DNA from: Methanoregula sp.
Lineage (GTDB): Archaea > Halobacteriota > Methanomicrobia > Methanomicrobiales > Methanospirillaceae
Assembly (NCBI GenBank): GCA_023228295.1
Contig: JALOBP010000086.1
Span: 1-13,576 of the forward strand
Reading direction: 5' to 3'
DNA: 13,576 nt
Shown: positions 12,780 through 13,576 of the stretch, one piece after another
How the letters are laid out: every line of letters starts with the position of its first letter
Position numbering within the stretch: position 1 is the first letter of the stretch
Notes under the pieces: model-generated
Database searches by the model: none
Told to the model about the DNA's origin: nothing
The model's input: the letters and a program-made list of their open reading frames with translations, nothing else
Made by a program: the position numbers and the translations under genes

Positions 12780-13576
12780 ATGCACAAGACAATTGAACAG
12801 ATCCATGAACGCATCCGGGACGGGAACGCCCGCGTGGTCACGGCCGAAGAGATGCCCGCGATCGTTGCCGAGCTCGGGGAGAAGGGAGCGCTGAAAGAGG
12901 TTGACGTTGTCACGACCGGTACTTTTGGCGCCATGTGCTCGTCCGGGGCATTCCTCAACTTCGGCCATGCCGAACCCCCCATACGGATGGAGCGGATCTG
13001 GCTCAATAATGTCGAAGCCTATGGCGGGCTTGCCGCCGTGGACACCTACATCGGCGCCACCCAGCAGTCCGACACCCTTGAAGAGGAGTACGGCGGGGCT
13101 CATGTCATCGAGGACCTTGTGGCAGGAAAATCCGTGGAGCTCCGTGCAAGCTCCCGCGGCACGGACTGTTACCCGCGGCGGACGATCGAGACCGAACTGC
13201 TGCTCGAGAACCTCAACCAGGCGATCATGTGCAACCCGAGAAACGCATACCAGCGCTACAATGCTGCAACAAACCTGACCGACCGGACGCTGCACACCTA
13301 CATGGGCACCCTGCTCCCGGGCGGAGGCAATGTCTCCTACTCGGGCGCCGGGGTCCTCAACCCGATCTCGAACGACCCGGCCCTGCGGCTGATCGGGAGC
13401 GGCGTTCCCATCTTCCTCTGCGGCGCACAGGGTATGATTGTCGGGGAAGGCACCCAGCACAATCCTGCCAGCGGTTTTGGCACCCTGATGGTGACTGGCG
13501 ACATGAAACAGATGTCTCAGGACTATCTCCGGGCCGCGACCATGACCGGTTATGGCGTGACCATGTATGTCGGGAT
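12780..13576 (+). CDS. DUF39 L-aspartate-semialdehyde sulfurtransferase, homocysteine synthesis (3' partial)
   Basis: The frame runs from ATG at 12780 to the window end with 265 residues and no stop, so the C-terminus is missing. The sequence is that of the DUF39/HcyBio family, which in methanogens converts aspartate semialdehyde plus sulfide-derived sulfur to homocysteine, usually with a partner ferredoxin/NIL protein. Recognisable stretches are 'VVTTGTFGAMCSSGAFLNFGHA' (43-64), 'ERIWLNNVEAYGGLAAVD' (71-88), 'RGTDCYPR' (126-133), 'CNPRNAYQRYNAATN' (151-165) and 'NVSYSGAGVLNPISNDP' (184-200). Conserved cysteines at 53 and 130 are the likely sulfur carriers; C151 and C214 are also present. The start fits an upstream TATA at 12750-12757 and a leaderless mRNA. 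Whether CBS domains or a fused ferredoxin follow cannot be seen. Confidence 0.88.
   Translation, partial: MHKTIEQIHERIRDGNARVVTAEEMPAIVAELGEKGALKEVDVVTTGTFGAMCSSGAFLNFGHAEPPIRMERIWLNNVEAYGGLAAVDTYIGATQQSDTLEEEYGGAHVIEDLVAGKSVELRASSRGTDCYPRRTIETELLLENLNQAIMCNPRNAYQRYNAATNLTDRTLHTYMGTLLPGGGNVSYSGAGVLNPISNDPALRLIGSGVPIFLCGAQGMIVGEGTQHNPASGFGTLMVTGDMKQMSQDYLRAATMTGYGVTMYVG

Noticed and set aside
11876..12796. 306-codon plus-strand frame across the SWIM and Nif3 genes
   Set aside because: It is antisense to two well-supported overlapping genes, crosses a promoter region, and has no protein-like pattern.
12729..13460. 243-codon minus-strand frame
   Set aside because: It is the complement of the DUF39 coding region, which has strong family motifs on the plus strand.

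Overview
The window looks like chromosomal DNA from a methanogenic archaeon of the Methanomicrobiales (Methanoregula/Methanospirillum-like). This is inferred from gene content, not from a database match. The markers are the archaeal CoA pathway pair (pantoate kinase and phosphopantothenate synthetase), a clamp-loader small subunit of the divergent second type, archaeal-type alanyl-tRNA synthetase, and the DUF39 homocysteine-forming enzyme typical of methanogens. A surface protein with an S/T/P-rich stalk and C-terminal anchor, TATA-like boxes and oligo-T terminators support the same reading. Nothing in the window looks like an insertion sequence, prophage, CRISPR array, rRNA or tRNA.

Layout: (1) 1-482, the 3' end of a proline-rich Roadblock/LC7 protein. 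(2) 584-3886, a tight plus-strand operon: pantoate kinase, phosphopantothenate synthetase, RFC small subunit 2-like ATPase, SAM methyltransferase, with overlaps of 4, 37 and 4 nt. It ends in an oligo-T/oligo-A bidirectional terminator. (3) 3922-4544, a convergent minus-strand mrpF-mrpG pair of Na+/H+ antiporter subunits without the other Mrp subunits. (4) 4664-6659, a zinc-ribbon/PUA/PAPS-reductase protein overlapping hisH. (5) 6732-7589, a leaderless-looking gene for an anchored surface protein. (6) 7590-8111, 522 nt without a convincing gene, rich in oligo-T tracts and hairpins, possibly holding a small RNA. (7) 12688-8112, a minus-strand cluster: Nif3-family protein, SWIM zinc-finger protein, alaS, and a membrane-anchored winged-helix regulator. 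(8) 12780-end, the divergent 5' part of the DUF39 homocysteine synthesis gene.

The most notable non-coding signal is a 15-bp palindrome, ATTAC-N5-GTAAT, found twice. One copy is in the divergent Nif3/DUF39 promoter region (12725-12739) and one is just upstream of alaS (11634-11648). The copies match at 13 of 15 positions, spacer included. I propose it as a shared operator. The winged-helix protein at the end of the same minus-strand cluster is one candidate to bind it, but that link is only inference.
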